Source: Cognatiluteimonas telluris
GTDB taxonomy: Bacteria; Pseudomonadota; Gammaproteobacteria; Xanthomonadales; Xanthomonadaceae
NCBI RefSeq assembly: GCF_011320095.1
Contig: NZ_JAANOY010000004.1
Location: 62,001-126,000 of the forward strand
Reading direction: 5' to 3'
Length of the DNA: 64,000 bases
The notes under the pieces are model-generated. The model was not told where the DNA came from. It saw nothing but the letters and a program-made list of their open reading frames with translations, and did not search any database. The position numbers were made by a program, and so were the translations under genes. Shown in pieces: positions 9,369 to 19,195 of this stretch. The first letter of the stretch is position 1. Every line of letters begins with the position of its first letter.

Positions 9369-11972
9369 ATGTCGTTCGAGCAGCACACGCCACTGATGCG
9401 GCAGTTCTTCACCGCCAAGTCCGGGCACCCCGACGTGCTGCTGTTCTTCCGGATGGGCGACTTCTACGAGTTGTTCTACGACGACGCGCGCAAGGCCGCG
9501 CGCCTGCTCGACATCACCCTGACCCAGCGCGGCAGTTCGGCCGGACAGCCGATCCCGATGTGCGGCGTGCCTGTGCACGCCTACGAAGGCTATCTCGCGC
9601 GGCTGGTGGCGCTGGGCGAATCGGTGGCGATCTGCGAGCAGATCGGCGATCCGGCGCTGGCCAAGGGCCTGGTCGAGCGCAAGGTGGTGCGGATCGTCAC
9701 CCCCGGCACCGTGACCGACGAGGCGCTGCTGAGCGAGCGGCGCGACACGCTGCTGCTGGCGGTGGCGCGCGGCCGGCAGGGCCAGTTCGGCCTGGCATGG
9801 GCGGACCTGGCCGGCGGACGGTTCCTGGCCAACGAGGTCGCGAGCGAGGACGCGCTGGAAGCCGAACTGGCGCGGCTGGAACCGGCCGAAATCCTGTTGC
9901 CGGACGACGACCAGTGGCCGGCGGCACTACGCGAGCGCGTCGGCGTGCGCCGGCGTGCGCCGTGGCTGTTCGATGCCGACAGCGGCCGGCGCCAGTTGCT
10001 GCAGTTCTTCGGCCTGCACGACCTGTCGGGCTTCGGGCTGGAGGACCGGCCCTTGTGCATCGCCGCGGCCGGCGCGCTGCTCGGCTATGTCGAGGAGACC
10101 CAGAAGCAGCGCTTGCCCCACCTGACTTCGATATCGGTGGAAGCCAGCGACGGCGCGATCGCGATGAACGCGGCGACCCGGCGCCACCTGGAACTCGACA
10201 CCCGCATCGATGGCGACACGCGCACGACCCTGCTCGGCGTGCTCGATTCGACCGTCTCGCCGATGGGCGGGCGCCTGCTGCGGCGCTGGCTGCACCGGCC
10301 GCTGCGCGATCGCGCGACGCTGCGCCTGCGCCACCATGCCGTCGCCACGCTGCTGGAATCGCGCACGTTCGAGACGCTGCGCGAGCAGTTCCGCGCGCTC
10401 GGCGATCTGGAGCGGATCCTTTCGCGCATCGCGTTGCGCAGCGCGCGCCCGCGCGACCTGTCGACCCTGCGCGACGGCCTGGCGCTGTTGCCGGCATTGC
10501 GCGCGCTGCTGGCACCGCTGGATTCGCCGCGCCTGCAGGCGCTGGCCGCGGCGATGGGCGAGCACGACGCGCAGGCGCACCGGCTGGCGTCGGCCGTCGT
10601 CGCCCATCCGCCGGTACTCGCACGCGACGGTGGCGTCTTCGCCGAAGGCTACGACGCCACGCTCGATGAGTTGCGGGCGCTGTCGACGCATGCCGACCAG
10701 TTCCTCGTCGACCTCGAAGCGCGCGAGCGCGCCGCCAGCGGCATCGCCACGCTCAAGGTCGGCTACAACCGCGTGCACGGTTACTACATCGAGATCAGCA
10801 AGGGCCAGGCGGACAAGGCACCGGTGCACTACACCCGGCGGCAGACGCTGACCGGCGCCGAGCGTTACATCACCGAGGAGCTCAAGGCCTTCGAGGACAA
10901 GGTGCTGTCGGCGCGCGAGCGCTCGCTGGCGCGCGAGAAGCTGCTTTATGACGGGCTGCTCGATGCGCTCAACGAGCAGCTCGAACCACTCAAGCGCTGC
11001 GCGGCGGCACTGTCCGAACTCGACGCCCTCGCCTGCTTCGCCGAGCGCGCGCATGCGCTGGACTGGTCGCAGCCGGACTTGTCGGAAGGCCCGGGCCTGC
11101 GCATCGAGCGTGGCCGCCATCCGGTGGTGGAAGCCGTCCGCGACGCGCCGTTCGAGCCGAACGACCTGGTGCTCGACTGCCCGGCCGCGGGCGATGACGG
11201 CCGCGCCGGCGTGCGCATGCTGGTCATCACCGGCCCCAACATGGGCGGCAAGTCGACCTACATGCGCCAGAACGCGCTGATCGTGCTGCTGGCGCACATC
11301 GGCAGCTTCGTGCCGGCGACGCGCGCGGTGATCGGTCCCATCGACCGCATCCTCACCCGCATCGGCGCCGGCGACGACCTCGCGCGCGGGCAGTCGACCT
11401 TCATGGTCGAGATGAGCGAGACCAGCTACATCCTGCATCACGCAACCGCGGAATCGCTGGTGTTGATGGACGAGATCGGCCGCGGCACGTCGACCTACGA
11501 CGGACTGGCATTGGCCGACGCCTGCGCGCGCCACCTGGCCGCGACCAATCGCAGCTACACGTTGTTCGCCACCCACTACTTCGAGCTGACCGCGCTCGCC
11601 ACGCCCGGCAGCGGCATCGCCAACGTGCACCTGGATGCGGTGGAGCACCACGGCAAGGACGGCGGCGACACGCTGGTGTTCATGCACGCCGTCAAGGACG
11701 GCCCGGCCGACCGCAGCTTCGGCCTCCAGGTCGCGGCGTTGGCGGGACTGCCGAAGACGGTCGTCAGGCAGGCGCGCGCGCGCCTGGCCGAGCTCGAGCA
11801 GGGGCGCGTGCCCGCGACGCCGATGACGGCACAGGCGCTGGACGCGCCGCAGCAGATCGGCCTGTTCGTGCCTTCATCGGCAGCGCTGGATGCGCTCGCG
11901 GCGATCGACCCCGACGAGTTGACGCCGCGGCAGGCGCTGGAAGCGCTGTACCGGTTGAAATCGCTGGGTTGA
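9369..11972 (+). CDS. mutS: DNA mismatch repair protein MutS
   Basis: Recognises base mismatches and small loops and starts methyl-independent or directed repair with MutL. 867 residues, the normal length. The N-terminal mismatch clamp carries [15 protein letters not shown] (Phe-x-Glu motif), then connector, lever and clamp domains. The ATPase has Walker [33 protein letters not shown], and FATHYFEL. The C-terminus ends with the small dimerisation helix region. The frame is open far upstream, but [14 protein letters not shown] is the family start. Confidence 0.98.
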   Translation: MSFEQHTPLMRQFFTAKSGHPDVLLFFRMGDFYELFYDDARKAARLLDITLTQRGSSAGQPIPMCGVPVHAYEGYLARLVALGESVAICEQIGDPALAKGLVERKVVRIVTPGTVTDEALLSERRDTLLLAVARGRQGQFGLAWADLAGGRFLANEVASEDALEAELARLEPAEILLPDDDQWPAALRERVGVRRRAPWLFDADSGRRQLLQFFGLHDLSGFGLEDRPLCIAAAGALLGYVEETQKQRLPHLTSISVEASDGAIAMNAATRRHLELDTRIDGDTRTTLLGVLDSTVSPMGGRLLRRWLHRPLRDRATLRLRHHAVATLLESRTFETLREQFRALGDLERILSRIALRSARPRDLSTLRDGLALLPALRALLAPLDSPRLQALAAAMGEHDAQAHRLASAVVAHPPVLARDGGVFAEGYDATLDELRALSTHADQFLVDLEARERAASGIATLKVGYNRVHGYYIEISKGQADKAPVHYTRRQTLTGAERYITEELKAFEDKVLSARERSLAREKLLYDGLLDALNEQLEPLKRCAAALSELDALACFAERAHALDWSQPDLSEGPGLRIERGRHPVVEAVRDAPFEPNDLVLDCPAAGDDGRAGVRMLVITGPNMGGKSTYMRQNALIVLLAHIGSFVPATRAVIGPIDRILTRIGAGDDLARGQSTFMVEMSETSYILHHATAESLVLMDEIGRGTSTYDGLALADACARHLAATNRSYTLFATHYFELTALATPGSGIANVHLDAVEHHGKDGGDTLVFMHAVKDGPADRSFGLQVAALAGLPKTVVRQARARLAELEQGRVPATPMTAQALDAPQQIGLFVPSSAALDALAAIDPDELTPRQALEALYRLKSLG

Positions 11973-12055
11973 GGTCGCTGGGCGGAAGCAGCTCGGCGGA
12001 AGCAGGTCGGCCGAATCAGCCCGGTTCGGGTTCCGCCCGGCGTGTCCGCATCGGA

Positions 12056-13486
12056 TCACGTGGCCGGCCGCTGCTCGAGCTTCGGCTCGGCGATCTCTTC
12101 ACCGCGATGCGCATGCCCGGCCATCTCCGCGCCCGCGTTGCGCGGCAGCTTCCACATCATCCAGGCCGAACTGGCCGAGATCAGCCCGACCACGACGAAA
12201 GCGAGGTAGAAGTTGTGCACGTCCGTCGCCGGACGCTGCTGCAACAGGCCGATCCCCTGCAGCAGGTAGCCGCCGATCGCCACGCCCATGCTCAGCGACA
12301 GCTGCTGCATCATCCCGGCCAGGCTGCTCGCGTGACCCATGCGTGGTGAATCCACTTCGGCATAGCTGATGGCGTTGAGGCTGGTGAACTGCAGCGAGCG
12401 GAAGCAGCCGCTGACCAGCAGCGTGGCGATGATGAACACATGCGGCGTCTGCGGCCGGAACAAGCCGAAACATGCCAGCAGTGCGGAGGCCATCAACGCA
12501 TTGGCGACCAGCACGCGGCGGAATCCGAAGCGCTTGAGCACCGTCGCCGCCATCGTCTTCATGAACATCGCGCCGATCGCCGAGACGAACGTCAGCAGGC
12601 CCGAATGCACCGGGCTCAGGCCGAAGCCGAGCTGCAGCATCAGCGGCAGCAAAAACGGCGTCGAGCCGATGCCGATGCGGAACAAGGAACCGCCGAAAAT
12701 GCCGGCGCGATAGGTCGGCAGCCGGAACAGCTTGAGATCCAGCAGTGGCGACGGATACCGCCGCGCATGCCGCACGTAACCCCACAGCGCGAGGCTGCCG
12801 CCGACCAGCGCCGCCAGCGCAAGCCACAGCGGCACCAGGTGCCGCCCGAGGGTCGAGAACCCGAACATCGCCGTCGACAGCCCCAGGCCGGAAAGCAGGA
12901 AACCACGCCAGTCCAGCGGCGGCGCGTCTTCGCCCAGGTCGGGGATGTAGCGCCTGGCCAGCAGCATTCCCAGCGCGCCCATCGGCAGGTTGATCAAGAA
13001 GATCAAGCGCCAGTCGTAGTAGGTGGTGATGAATCCACCCAGCGGCGGCCCCACCACCGGACCCACCAGCGCCGGGATGGTCAGCCAGCTCAACGCCTTC
13101 ACCAGCTCGTGCTTGGGCACGGTGCGCAGCAGCACGAGGCGTCCGACCGGCACCATCATCGCGCCGCCGATGCCCTGCAGGAATCGTGCCGCCACCAGTG
13201 CGCCCAGCGAGCCACTGCCGGCGCAGGCGAGCGAGCCGAGCAGGAACACCGCGATCGCGCTGATGAAGGTCGGCCGCGCGCCGAAGCGGTCGGCCACCCA
13301 GCCGCTGACCGGGATGAACACCGCCAGCGACAGCAGGTAGGTCGTCAGCGCGAGTTTCAGCGCGATCGGATCGGTGCCCAGGTCGCCAGCGATCGCGGGC
13401 AGCGAGGTGGAGATCACGGTTGAATCCATGTTCTCGATGAAGAGCGCGCAGGCGACGATCAGCGGCAGCAGGCGACCGTGCTTCAT
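12056..13486 (-). CDS. MFS multidrug transporter, DHA2 (EmrB/QacA-like) family
   Basis: Inner-membrane proton-drug antiporter of 476 residues with about 14 predicted membrane segments. Motif A-like GWVADRFGARPTF follows the second segment, motif C-like ALVGPVVGPPLGGFIT lies near residue 145, and the first helix has the DHA2 aspartate motif (ENMDSTVISTSLPAIAGDL). No adaptor or outer-membrane partner is adjacent, so it probably works alone. The ATG at 13486 is preferred to a start 10 codons upstream because charged KHGRLLPL then precedes helix 1. It ends 83 bases from mutS, convergent with it. Confidence 0.85.
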   Translation of the reverse strand: MKHGRLLPLIVACALFIENMDSTVISTSLPAIAGDLGTDPIALKLALTTYLLSLAVFIPVSGWVADRFGARPTFISAIAVFLLGSLACAGSGSLGALVAARFLQGIGGAMMVPVGRLVLLRTVPKHELVKALSWLTIPALVGPVVGPPLGGFITTYYDWRLIFLINLPMGALGMLLARRYIPDLGEDAPPLDWRGFLLSGLGLSTAMFGFSTLGRHLVPLWLALAALVGGSLALWGYVRHARRYPSPLLDLKLFRLPTYRAGIFGGSLFRIGIGSTPFLLPLMLQLGFGLSPVHSGLLTFVSAIGAMFMKTMAATVLKRFGFRRVLVANALMASALLACFGLFRPQTPHVFIIATLLVSGCFRSLQFTSLNAISYAEVDSPRMGHASSLAGMMQQLSLSMGVAIGGYLLQGIGLLQQRPATDVHNFYLAFVVVGLISASSAWMMWKLPRNAGAEMAGHAHRGEEIAEPKLEQRPAT

Positions 13487-13660
13487 GCGCGCGCGCCGCG
13501 CGGACAGGCCCGCCAAGCAAAGGGCCGGGTACCGGCACCGCGCAGGCGGTCATGCACGACGCGGGCGCGGCGCACGCGCGATCGCGGCTGCAACGCGCTC
13601 GGCGGTGCGGATGCATCGCAGCCACTGGCGCCATGCCCGCCCGGGGCAAGGGCGCGCAGC

Positions 13661-14062
13661 TCACAGCGCATCAAGATCGCCCAACGCGCGGATCAACCGT
13701 CGTGCCCGCTTGTCCGGCTTGCCCTGCGGCGCCTGGTAGCCGGCGCGCTCCGCGGCCCTGGCCGCGCGTTCGGCTTCGCGCCGCGCCTTCGATGCTTCGC
13801 TCTCGGTGTACAGCGCCTGCGCGACACCCGCTGGCCCCCGCGTGCTGCTCAGTCCGCGCACCTCGACCTCGAACTGCTCGCCCGCGCGGTCGATCCGCAG
13901 CGTATCGCCAATACGCACCGCGCGCGCCGGCTTGGCGCGTTGCTGCTCGATGTCGACCTTGCCGTTCTCGATCGCCTGCCGGGCGAGGCTGCGGGTGCGA
14001 AAAAAGCGCGCCGCCCACAACCACACGTCCAGGCGCACGCTCGCGTTTTCGGGATCGTTCAT
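13661..14062 (-). CDS. hslR: S4-domain heat-shock protein Hsp15 (HslR)
   Basis: RNA-binding protein that in E. coli rescues stalled 50S subunits carrying nascent chains. 133 residues: N-terminal S4 domain (VRLDVWLWAARFFRTRSLARQ, then GDTLRIDRAG), followed by an alanine/arginine-rich basic tail that is typical of the family. It is divergent from the MATE gene, and the MFS gene follows on the same strand. Confidence 0.88.
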   Translation of the reverse strand: MNDPENASVRLDVWLWAARFFRTRSLARQAIENGKVDIEQQRAKPARAVRIGDTLRIDRAGEQFEVEVRGLSSTRGPAGVAQALYTESEASKARREAERAARAAERAGYQAPQGKPDKRARRLIRALGDLDAL

Positions 14063-14108
14063 CGCGTGGACGCTAGCCGGGGAGCAGTGAAATTTTCGAA
14101 CACGGCGC

Positions 14109-14129
14109 GCAGGAGCGGGCTCCGCCCGC
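14109..14129. repeat. dispersed palindromic repeat (AGGAGCGGGC type)
   Basis: GCGGGC and GCCCGC pair around TCC at 14115-14129, preceded by CAGGA. Same design as the repeat at 6139 and the minus-strand copy inside icmF. It sits in the 119-base divergent gap between hslR and the MATE gene. Confidence 0.5.
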
Positions 14130-14181
14130 AGGCGGGTGTGGCTCGACCCGACCGGACCCGCGCCAATGCTAAGGTCCGGCG

Positions 14182-15651
14182 ATGGTACAGCCCCGCAACC
14201 TCACCGAAGGCCCGATCGGACGCACCCTGTTCGTGTTCGCGCTGCCGATCCTGGCCGGCAACGTACTGCAGTCGCTCAATGGATCGGTGAACGCAATCTG
14301 GGTCGGGCGCTTCCTCGGCGAGCAGGCGCTGACCGCGACCGCGAACGCCAACAACATCCTGTTCTTCCTGATCGGCGCGGTGTTCGGCGTCGGCATGGCG
14401 GCGACCATCCTGGTCGGCCAGGCGATGGGCCGGCGCGACATCGCGCAGGCCAAGCGCGTGATCGGCACCAGCGCGACGTTCTTCATCACCGTGTCGATCG
14501 TGGTGGCGCTGCTGGGGCTGCGGTTCGCGCGCCACGTGCTGGTCTGGATGAGCACGCCGGAAGCCGCCTTGCCGCTGGCGGTGGCCTACCTGCGCATCAT
14601 CTTCATCGCGGTGCCCTTCATCTACATGTTCGCGTTCCTGTCGGCGACGTTGCGCGGCGCCGGCGACACGAAGACACCCTTTGTCTTCCTGCTGGTGGTC
14701 GTCGCGCTGGATATCGGCTTCAACCCGCTGCTGATCTTCGGCGTCGGCCCGTTTCCCCAGCTCGGCATCGCCGGTGCCGCGACGGCGACCCTGATCGCCA
14801 ACGTCGCCAGCCTGGCGGCGATGCTCGCCTGGCTGCGGCACCAGCGGCATCCGCTGTGGATCAGCCGCCACGAGCGGCACCTGTACAAGCCCGACTTCGC
14901 GATCCTGCGCGCGCTCATCGTCAAGGGCGTGCCGATGGGGCTGCAGATGATCCTGATCTCGCTGGCGATGATCGCGATGATCGCGATGATCAACCAGCAC
15001 GGGACTGGCACCACGGCGGCCTACGGCGCGGCGCTGCAGCTGTGGACCTATATCCAGATGCCGGCGATGGCGATCGGCGCGGCCTGCTCGTCGATGGCGG
15101 CGCAGAACGTCGGCGCCAAACGCTGGGATCGCGTCAACGCCACCGCGCGCCAGGGCATCCTCTTCAATTTCCTCATGACCGGCGCCTTGATCCTGCCGAT
15201 CATCGTGTTCGACCACGCGACCCTGTCGCTGTTCCTGCCCGATGGCAGTCCGTCGCTGGAGATCGGCCGCCACCTCAACCACATCGCGGTGTGGTCGTTC
15301 CTTTTCTTCGGGGTGACGTTCGTGGTTTCTGGCGTGGTGCGTGCGACCGGCGCGGTGATCCCGCCACTGCTGATCCTGGGCGTCGCGCTGTGGGGCATCC
15401 GCATTCCATTCGCAGTCCTGCTGCAGTCGCGGCTGGGCGTGGACGCGGTGTGGTGGAGCTTCCCCGCAAGTTCCGTCTGCGCGATGGCGATGTCGCTGGC
15501 GTATTACCGCTGGGGACGGTGGCGGCAGGCACGGATGCTGGCGACCGATGCCGGGAGCGTGGCGGTGCCCTCGGAAGTCCCTGCCCAGGTGCCCTCGCCG
15601 GTGGCCGACATCAGCCCGGTGTTGGCCGCAGCGGCGGTCGAAGAGTCCTGA
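14182..15651 (+). CDS. MATE-family multidrug/cation efflux transporter
   Basis: Inner-membrane cation-coupled exporter, 489 residues, 12 predicted membrane segments in two six-helix halves. The N-terminus LTEGPIGRTLFVFALPILAG with SVNAIWVGRFLGE is the MATE signature; ATLRGAGDTKTPF ends the first half and VVRATGAVIPPLLI matches it in the second half. The C-terminal 35 residues are a proline/alanine-rich tail. It stops one base before the convergent hydrolase gene ends, so there is no room for a terminator between them. Confidence 0.9.
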   Translation: MVQPRNLTEGPIGRTLFVFALPILAGNVLQSLNGSVNAIWVGRFLGEQALTATANANNILFFLIGAVFGVGMAATILVGQAMGRRDIAQAKRVIGTSATFFITVSIVVALLGLRFARHVLVWMSTPEAALPLAVAYLRIIFIAVPFIYMFAFLSATLRGAGDTKTPFVFLLVVVALDIGFNPLLIFGVGPFPQLGIAGAATATLIANVASLAAMLAWLRHQRHPLWISRHERHLYKPDFAILRALIVKGVPMGLQMILISLAMIAMIAMINQHGTGTTAAYGAALQLWTYIQMPAMAIGAACSSMAAQNVGAKRWDRVNATARQGILFNFLMTGALILPIIVFDHATLSLFLPDGSPSLEIGRHLNHIAVWSFLFFGVTFVVSGVVRATGAVIPPLLILGVALWGIRIPFAVLLQSRLGVDAVWWSFPASSVCAMAMSLAYYRWGRWRQARMLATDAGSVAVPSEVPAQVPSPVADISPVLAAAAVEES

Positions 15652-15652
15652 G

Positions 15653-16753
15653 CTAGTCGAGCGTTCCGTCGCGCGCTCCGACCTCGGGCAGGTCGCCGCT
15701 CGCCCCGGGCCGGAGGACCGGATACAGGTCCTCGGCCAAGCGCAGGCTGTCGGGGGCGGCCAGCCCGCCATACAGGTCGTCCACGCGTATCAATGCATCG
15801 CGGGCATCCTCCCCACGGCCGGTCGCCTGCAGGCGCCTCACCTCGTCCAGGCCAGCGTGGATGCGGGCATCCAGCCGCCGATCGCACTCTGCAAAGCCTG
15901 CGTCGTCGTCCGCCACGGGGGTTTCGAGCGCTCGCAGCACGCGCGCCATCACCCGGTCCTCCGGCACCCAATGTCCCGACCGTGCCGGTGAAATGTCCTC
16001 CACGCCGCGGACGCAGAAGTCCGCGAAGGAGGCATGGGTGCGTGCGTCCTTGGTGCGATTGGGCAGGTCCTGTGTCCCGGTGGCGAAAACGATCCGCGTA
16101 TGGCGCTGGAACAGCCGCATGCGCTCGCGATCGGGCGGCACGAAACCAGCGGTGCCGATGGAATCGCTGCCACCGGTGAGCAACAGGCTGCCGAACACGT
16201 CCGGATAACCCAGCGCCAGTTTCTGCGCGACCCGCGATCCGCCGGAAAATCCGCCCAGGTAAACCCGCTCCGGGTCGATGGGGTAGTGGCGCCTGGCGTA
16301 TTCCAGGCCGTGCAGCGCGAGCGGCAACCGGCGCTGGAGTACGTTCTGGCCGTTGCCGGAGCGCCTGGCGGCGATGAAGATCAGATGCCTGGCTTCGAAT
16401 TGCCGCCGCCAGCTGAAGGGCATCTTCATCTCGTCGCCAGGCCAGATGAAGACCATCACTCCATATCCGTTGCTGCCCGGTGATCGCGGCACGAACAGGT
16501 CGAAGGTTTCCTCGCCGGGGTGGATGGACTGCTCCTCCACTCCCGTGCCGGAGCGCTCGAGGAAGCGCTTGAGTCGCAGCTGGGTGACCGGGCTCAGGAG
16601 CCGCGAGGCCCATTCGCCGCTCGCCGCCAGCGGCGAAAGCACGTCGAGCTGCACCGGTCGCGGTCCCACCGGCGCATCCCCGGCCAGCGCACACGTGGCC
16701 AGCGCGGTGCATGCGATCAACGCCGCAACACGGATGGAATCGCGGATTCCCAT
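15653..16753 (-). CDS. secreted alpha/beta hydrolase (esterase/PHB-depolymerase-like)
   Basis: 366 residues with a signal peptide (residues 1 to about 25, ending TCALAGDA), so probably periplasmic or secreted. The nucleophile elbow is GGFSGGSRVA with Ser170. An oxyanion-side motif VFIWPGDEM lies near 102, TGTQDLPNRTKDARTH is the likely acid loop, and a histidine in SGHWVPEDRV is the likely third catalytic residue. Substrate unknown. The ATG at 16753 gives the best signal peptide. Upstream, at 16810-16836, is the terminator of the ribosomal operon. Confidence 0.7.
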   Translation of the reverse strand: MGIRDSIRVAALIACTALATCALAGDAPVGPRPVQLDVLSPLAASGEWASRLLSPVTQLRLKRFLERSGTGVEEQSIHPGEETFDLFVPRSPGSNGYGVMVFIWPGDEMKMPFSWRRQFEARHLIFIAARRSGNGQNVLQRRLPLALHGLEYARRHYPIDPERVYLGGFSGGSRVAQKLALGYPDVFGSLLLTGGSDSIGTAGFVPPDRERMRLFQRHTRIVFATGTQDLPNRTKDARTHASFADFCVRGVEDISPARSGHWVPEDRVMARVLRALETPVADDDAGFAECDRRLDARIHAGLDEVRRLQATGRGEDARDALIRVDDLYGGLAAPDSLRLAEDLYPVLRPGASGDLPEVGARDGTLD

Positions 16754-16809
16754 GGGACCGAGCCTCCCGGCGGTGTGCACCGTCGCGCCGGATTATGCCC
16801 CCGCGAAAA

Positions 16810-16836
16810 TGCAAACGGCCGCCTTCCGGCGGCCGT
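16810..16836 (-). terminator. intrinsic terminator after rplS
   Basis: Nine-base-pair stem ACGGCCGCC/GGCGGCCGT with a GGAA tetraloop on the minus strand, followed by TTTGCATTTT. It lies 26 bases after the rplS stop and ends the rpsP-rimM-trmD-rplS transcript. Confidence 0.8.
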
Positions 16837-16861
16837 CGCACTGCGCGTTCGCGAACGCGGT

Positions 16862-17266
16862 TTAGCTGGCGTTGGCGGCCGCTTCGGCCTTGGCCTTCGC
16901 ATTGCCGGCCAGGTCTTCCTTGATGCGCGCCTTCTTGCCTTCCAGGCCGCGCAGGTAATACAGCTTGCCGGCGCGGACCGAACCGCGGCGCTTGACCTGC
17001 ACCGAATCGATGATCGCGCTGTGGGTCTGGAACACGCGCTCGACGCCGAAGCCGTGCGAGATCTTGCGCACGGTGAACGCGGAGTTCAGGCCGCCGTTCT
17101 TCTTGGCGATGACGACGCCCTCGTAGGCCTGCACGCGCTCGCGGTTGCCTTCCTTGACCTTGACGTTGACGACGACGGTGTCGCCCGGGCCGAAGTCCGG
17201 CAGCTGGCGCTGCACCTGTTCGGTTTCGAAGTTCTGCAGCAGCGTGTGGATCGAGGGCTTGTTCAT
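16862..17266 (-). CDS. rplS: 50S ribosomal protein L19
   Basis: Ribosomal protein at the 30S-50S interface. 134 residues; the core has [35 protein letters not shown], and [24 protein letters not shown]. The C-terminus has an alanine/lysine-rich extension of about 15 residues. The frame is open 27 codons upstream, but [14 protein letters not shown] is the conserved start. Last gene of the rpsP-rimM-trmD-rplS operon. Confidence 0.97.
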   Translation of the reverse strand: MNKPSIHTLLQNFETEQVQRQLPDFGPGDTVVVNVKVKEGNRERVQAYEGVVIAKKNGGLNSAFTVRKISHGFGVERVFQTHSAIIDSVQVKRRGSVRAGKLYYLRGLEGKKARIKEDLAGNAKAKAEAAANAS

Positions 17267-17395
17267 GGTGTTGGCCTGTTGGAGTGCCTGGTCACCGGGG
17301 TGCCGGGCTGTTGTAGCGCGAGTGCACGTGGACCCGCGTCTTGGCATGGATGGAGCAGGAAGCCGCGCATTATAGCGGCTGTTTTCCTTGTGGTG

Positions 17396-18172
17396 CTAGG
17401 GGTTACGCGGGTCCGGCGTGGCGCCCGACTCGGCCAGGAAGGCGTCCAGCAGGGCCTGGTCCGCGCGCGACAGGCGCTCGCGGTCGATCAGCTCCGGTCG
17501 CCGCAGCCAGGTCCGGCCCAGCGCCTGCTGGCGGCGCCAGCGGGCGATCTCGGCATGGTTGCCCGACAGCAGGACCGGCGGCACCGTCCCCAGGGTGTGC
17601 TCGACCGGCCGGGTGAAGTGGGGGCAATCGAGCAGCGCCAGCCCGTCGGGGCCGGTTTCGAAGCTGTCCTGCACCGCCGACTCGCTGTCGCTCAGGGCGC
17701 CTGGCTGCAGGCGGGCGACGGCGTCGATCACGACCGCCGCCGCCAGCTCGCCGCCGGAGAGGACGTAATCGCCGATCGACAACTCCTCGTCGACTTCAGC
17801 GGCCACCAGCCGTTCGTCGATGCCTTCGTAGCGGCCGCAGAGCAGGACAAGGCGCTCGCGGCCAGCCAGCTCGCGCACCTTCGCCTGCGTGAGCGGCGCG
17901 CCCTGGGGCGTGAGATAGACGACGCTGGATGCCGCGGGATCGGCCGCGCGCGTGGCATGCAGGCAATCGCGCAAGGGATCGATGAGCATCACCATGCCCG
18001 GGCCGCCGCCGAACGGACGCTCGTCCACCCGGCGGTAATTGCCGCTGGCGTAATCGCGGGGATTCCAGCCGTGAATGGCCACCAGCCCGCGCTCCTGCGC
18101 ACGGCCGACCACGCCGTGCGCGGAGATCTGCGCGACGAATTCCGGAAACAGGCTGACGACGTCGATGCGCAT
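17396..18172 (-). CDS. trmD: tRNA (guanine-37-N1)-methyltransferase
   Basis: Makes m1G37 next to the anticodon and prevents +1 frameshifting; SPOUT (knotted) enzyme, dimer. 258 residues: [13 protein letters not shown], the [13 protein letters not shown] loop, the SAM knot [13 protein letters not shown] and [13 protein letters not shown], then the tRNA-binding PHFTRPVEH segment. Start chosen at [10 protein letters not shown], eight bases after rimM ends. Confidence 0.97.
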   Translation of the reverse strand: MRIDVVSLFPEFVAQISAHGVVGRAQERGLVAIHGWNPRDYASGNYRRVDERPFGGGPGMVMLIDPLRDCLHATRAADPAASSVVYLTPQGAPLTQAKVRELAGRERLVLLCGRYEGIDERLVAAEVDEELSIGDYVLSGGELAAAVVIDAVARLQPGALSDSESAVQDSFETGPDGLALLDCPHFTRPVEHTLGTVPPVLLSGNHAEIARWRRQQALGRTWLRRPELIDRERLSRADQALLDAFLAESGATPDPRNP

Positions 18173-18179
18173 CGGTCGC

Positions 18180-18704
18180 CTAGAAATCGGCATCCCAGTC
18201 GACGGTGACCACACCGGCGTCGAAGTCGACGCTGCGGATGTAGTCCGGCTCGAGGAACGGGATCATCCGCTCGCGATCGCCCCGCGCGACCAGCACGTCA
18301 TTGGCGCCAGTGGAAAACAGGTGCGAGACGGTGCCGAAGTCGGCACCCTCGACGTTGACCACGCGCAGGCCTTCGAGGTCTACCCAGTAATACTCGCCGG
18401 GCCGGGGCGGCGGCAGCGCGCTGCGCGGTGCGTAGAGCTCGGCGCCGCGCAGTGCCTCGGCGCTGTCGCGATCGTCGATGCCCGGGAAGGTCGCGACGAG
18501 CCCCTTGCCACCCTCGCGCCCACGCACGCCCGTGAGCTCGCGCTCGCGCCCCTGCGCATCGCGCAGGAGCCAGGGCTGGTAGCGGAAGATCGCAGTCTCG
18601 GGATCGGTGAACGATTCGAGCTTGAGCTCACCACGGATGCCGAACGCACCATGCACCCTGCCCAGCAGGAGCATTCCCTGCGGTGCGGGGCGCGTGGTGT
18701 CCAT
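18180..18704 (-). CDS. rimM: ribosome maturation factor RimM
   Basis: Binds ribosomal protein S19 and helps mature the 30S head. 174 residues: N-terminal RimM beta-barrel ([18 protein letters not shown]) and C-terminal PRC-barrel ([29 protein letters not shown]). Second gene of the operon, between rpsP and trmD. Confidence 0.96.
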   Translation of the reverse strand: MDTTRPAPQGMLLLGRVHGAFGIRGELKLESFTDPETAIFRYQPWLLRDAQGRERELTGVRGREGGKGLVATFPGIDDRDSAEALRGAELYAPRSALPPPRPGEYYWVDLEGLRVVNVEGADFGTVSHLFSTGANDVLVARGDRERMIPFLEPDYIRSVDFDAGVVTVDWDADF

Positions 18705-18740
18705 CCGGTGCGACGGTCGCGCGCCAGGCGCGACGGAGGA

Positions 18741-19010
18741 TCAGGCCGCGGCGGCCGCCGGCTGCGCGCCGGTCTTGGACTGCTTGTAGAGGTCAGCGAC
18801 CTTGTCGGTCATCTGCGCGCCCTGCCCGATCCAGTACTGCACGCGCTCGGCATTGATCTCGACGCGCTTCTCGGCGCCGGCGGCGACCGGGTTGTAGAAC
18901 CCCACGCGCTCGATGTTGCGGCCGTCGCGCGCGCTGCGGCTGTCGGTGACGATGATGTGGTAGAAGGGGCGCTTCTTGGCGCCACCACGCGTCAGGCGGA
19001 TCTTGACCAT
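18741..19010 (-). CDS. rpsP: 30S ribosomal protein S16
   Basis: 89 residues: [20 protein letters not shown] followed by [19 protein letters not shown], both diagnostic. It ends in an alanine run (AQPAAAAA). The ATG at 19010 is the conserved start; upstream frame is non-coding. First gene of the rpsP-rimM-trmD-rplS operon. Confidence 0.98.
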   Translation of the reverse strand: MVKIRLTRGGAKKRPFYHIIVTDSRSARDGRNIERVGFYNPVAAGAEKRVEINAERVQYWIGQGAQMTDKVADLYKQSKTGAQPAAAAA

Positions 19011-19114
19011 GTGCTGCTGTTCCCGTGTTGCCCAGTCGGCGGACGTGCCGAGGTAAGCCGGGCATTGTAGCGGAGGGCTGGCCCGGGTGCCAGTTGGATG
19101 GGTTTTCCGCCAAC

Positions 19115-19162
19115 AGCCCCTCATCCGCCCTTCGGGCACCTTCTCCCGCGGGCGGGAGAAGG
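19115..19162. repeat. dispersed CTCATCCG / CTTCTCCCGC palindromic repeat
   Basis: CCCCTCATCCGCCCTTCGGG is followed by the near-perfect palindrome CCTTCTCCCGC-GG-GCGGGAGAAGG at 19139-19162. This combination is common in intergenic DNA of xanthomonads and other proteobacteria. It lies between ffh and rpsP; a second palindrome GGGCCGG/CCGGCCC follows at 19173-19188 without a T tract. Confidence 0.6.
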
Positions 19163-19195
19163 CAGGGAATCGGGGCCGGTTCCGGCCCGCTCGGC

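Noticed and set aside
14059-15771. 570-codon minus-strand frame opposite the MATE gene
   Set aside because: Asp/Arg/His-rich antisense translation, no motifs; the MATE frame has membrane pattern and family signatures.
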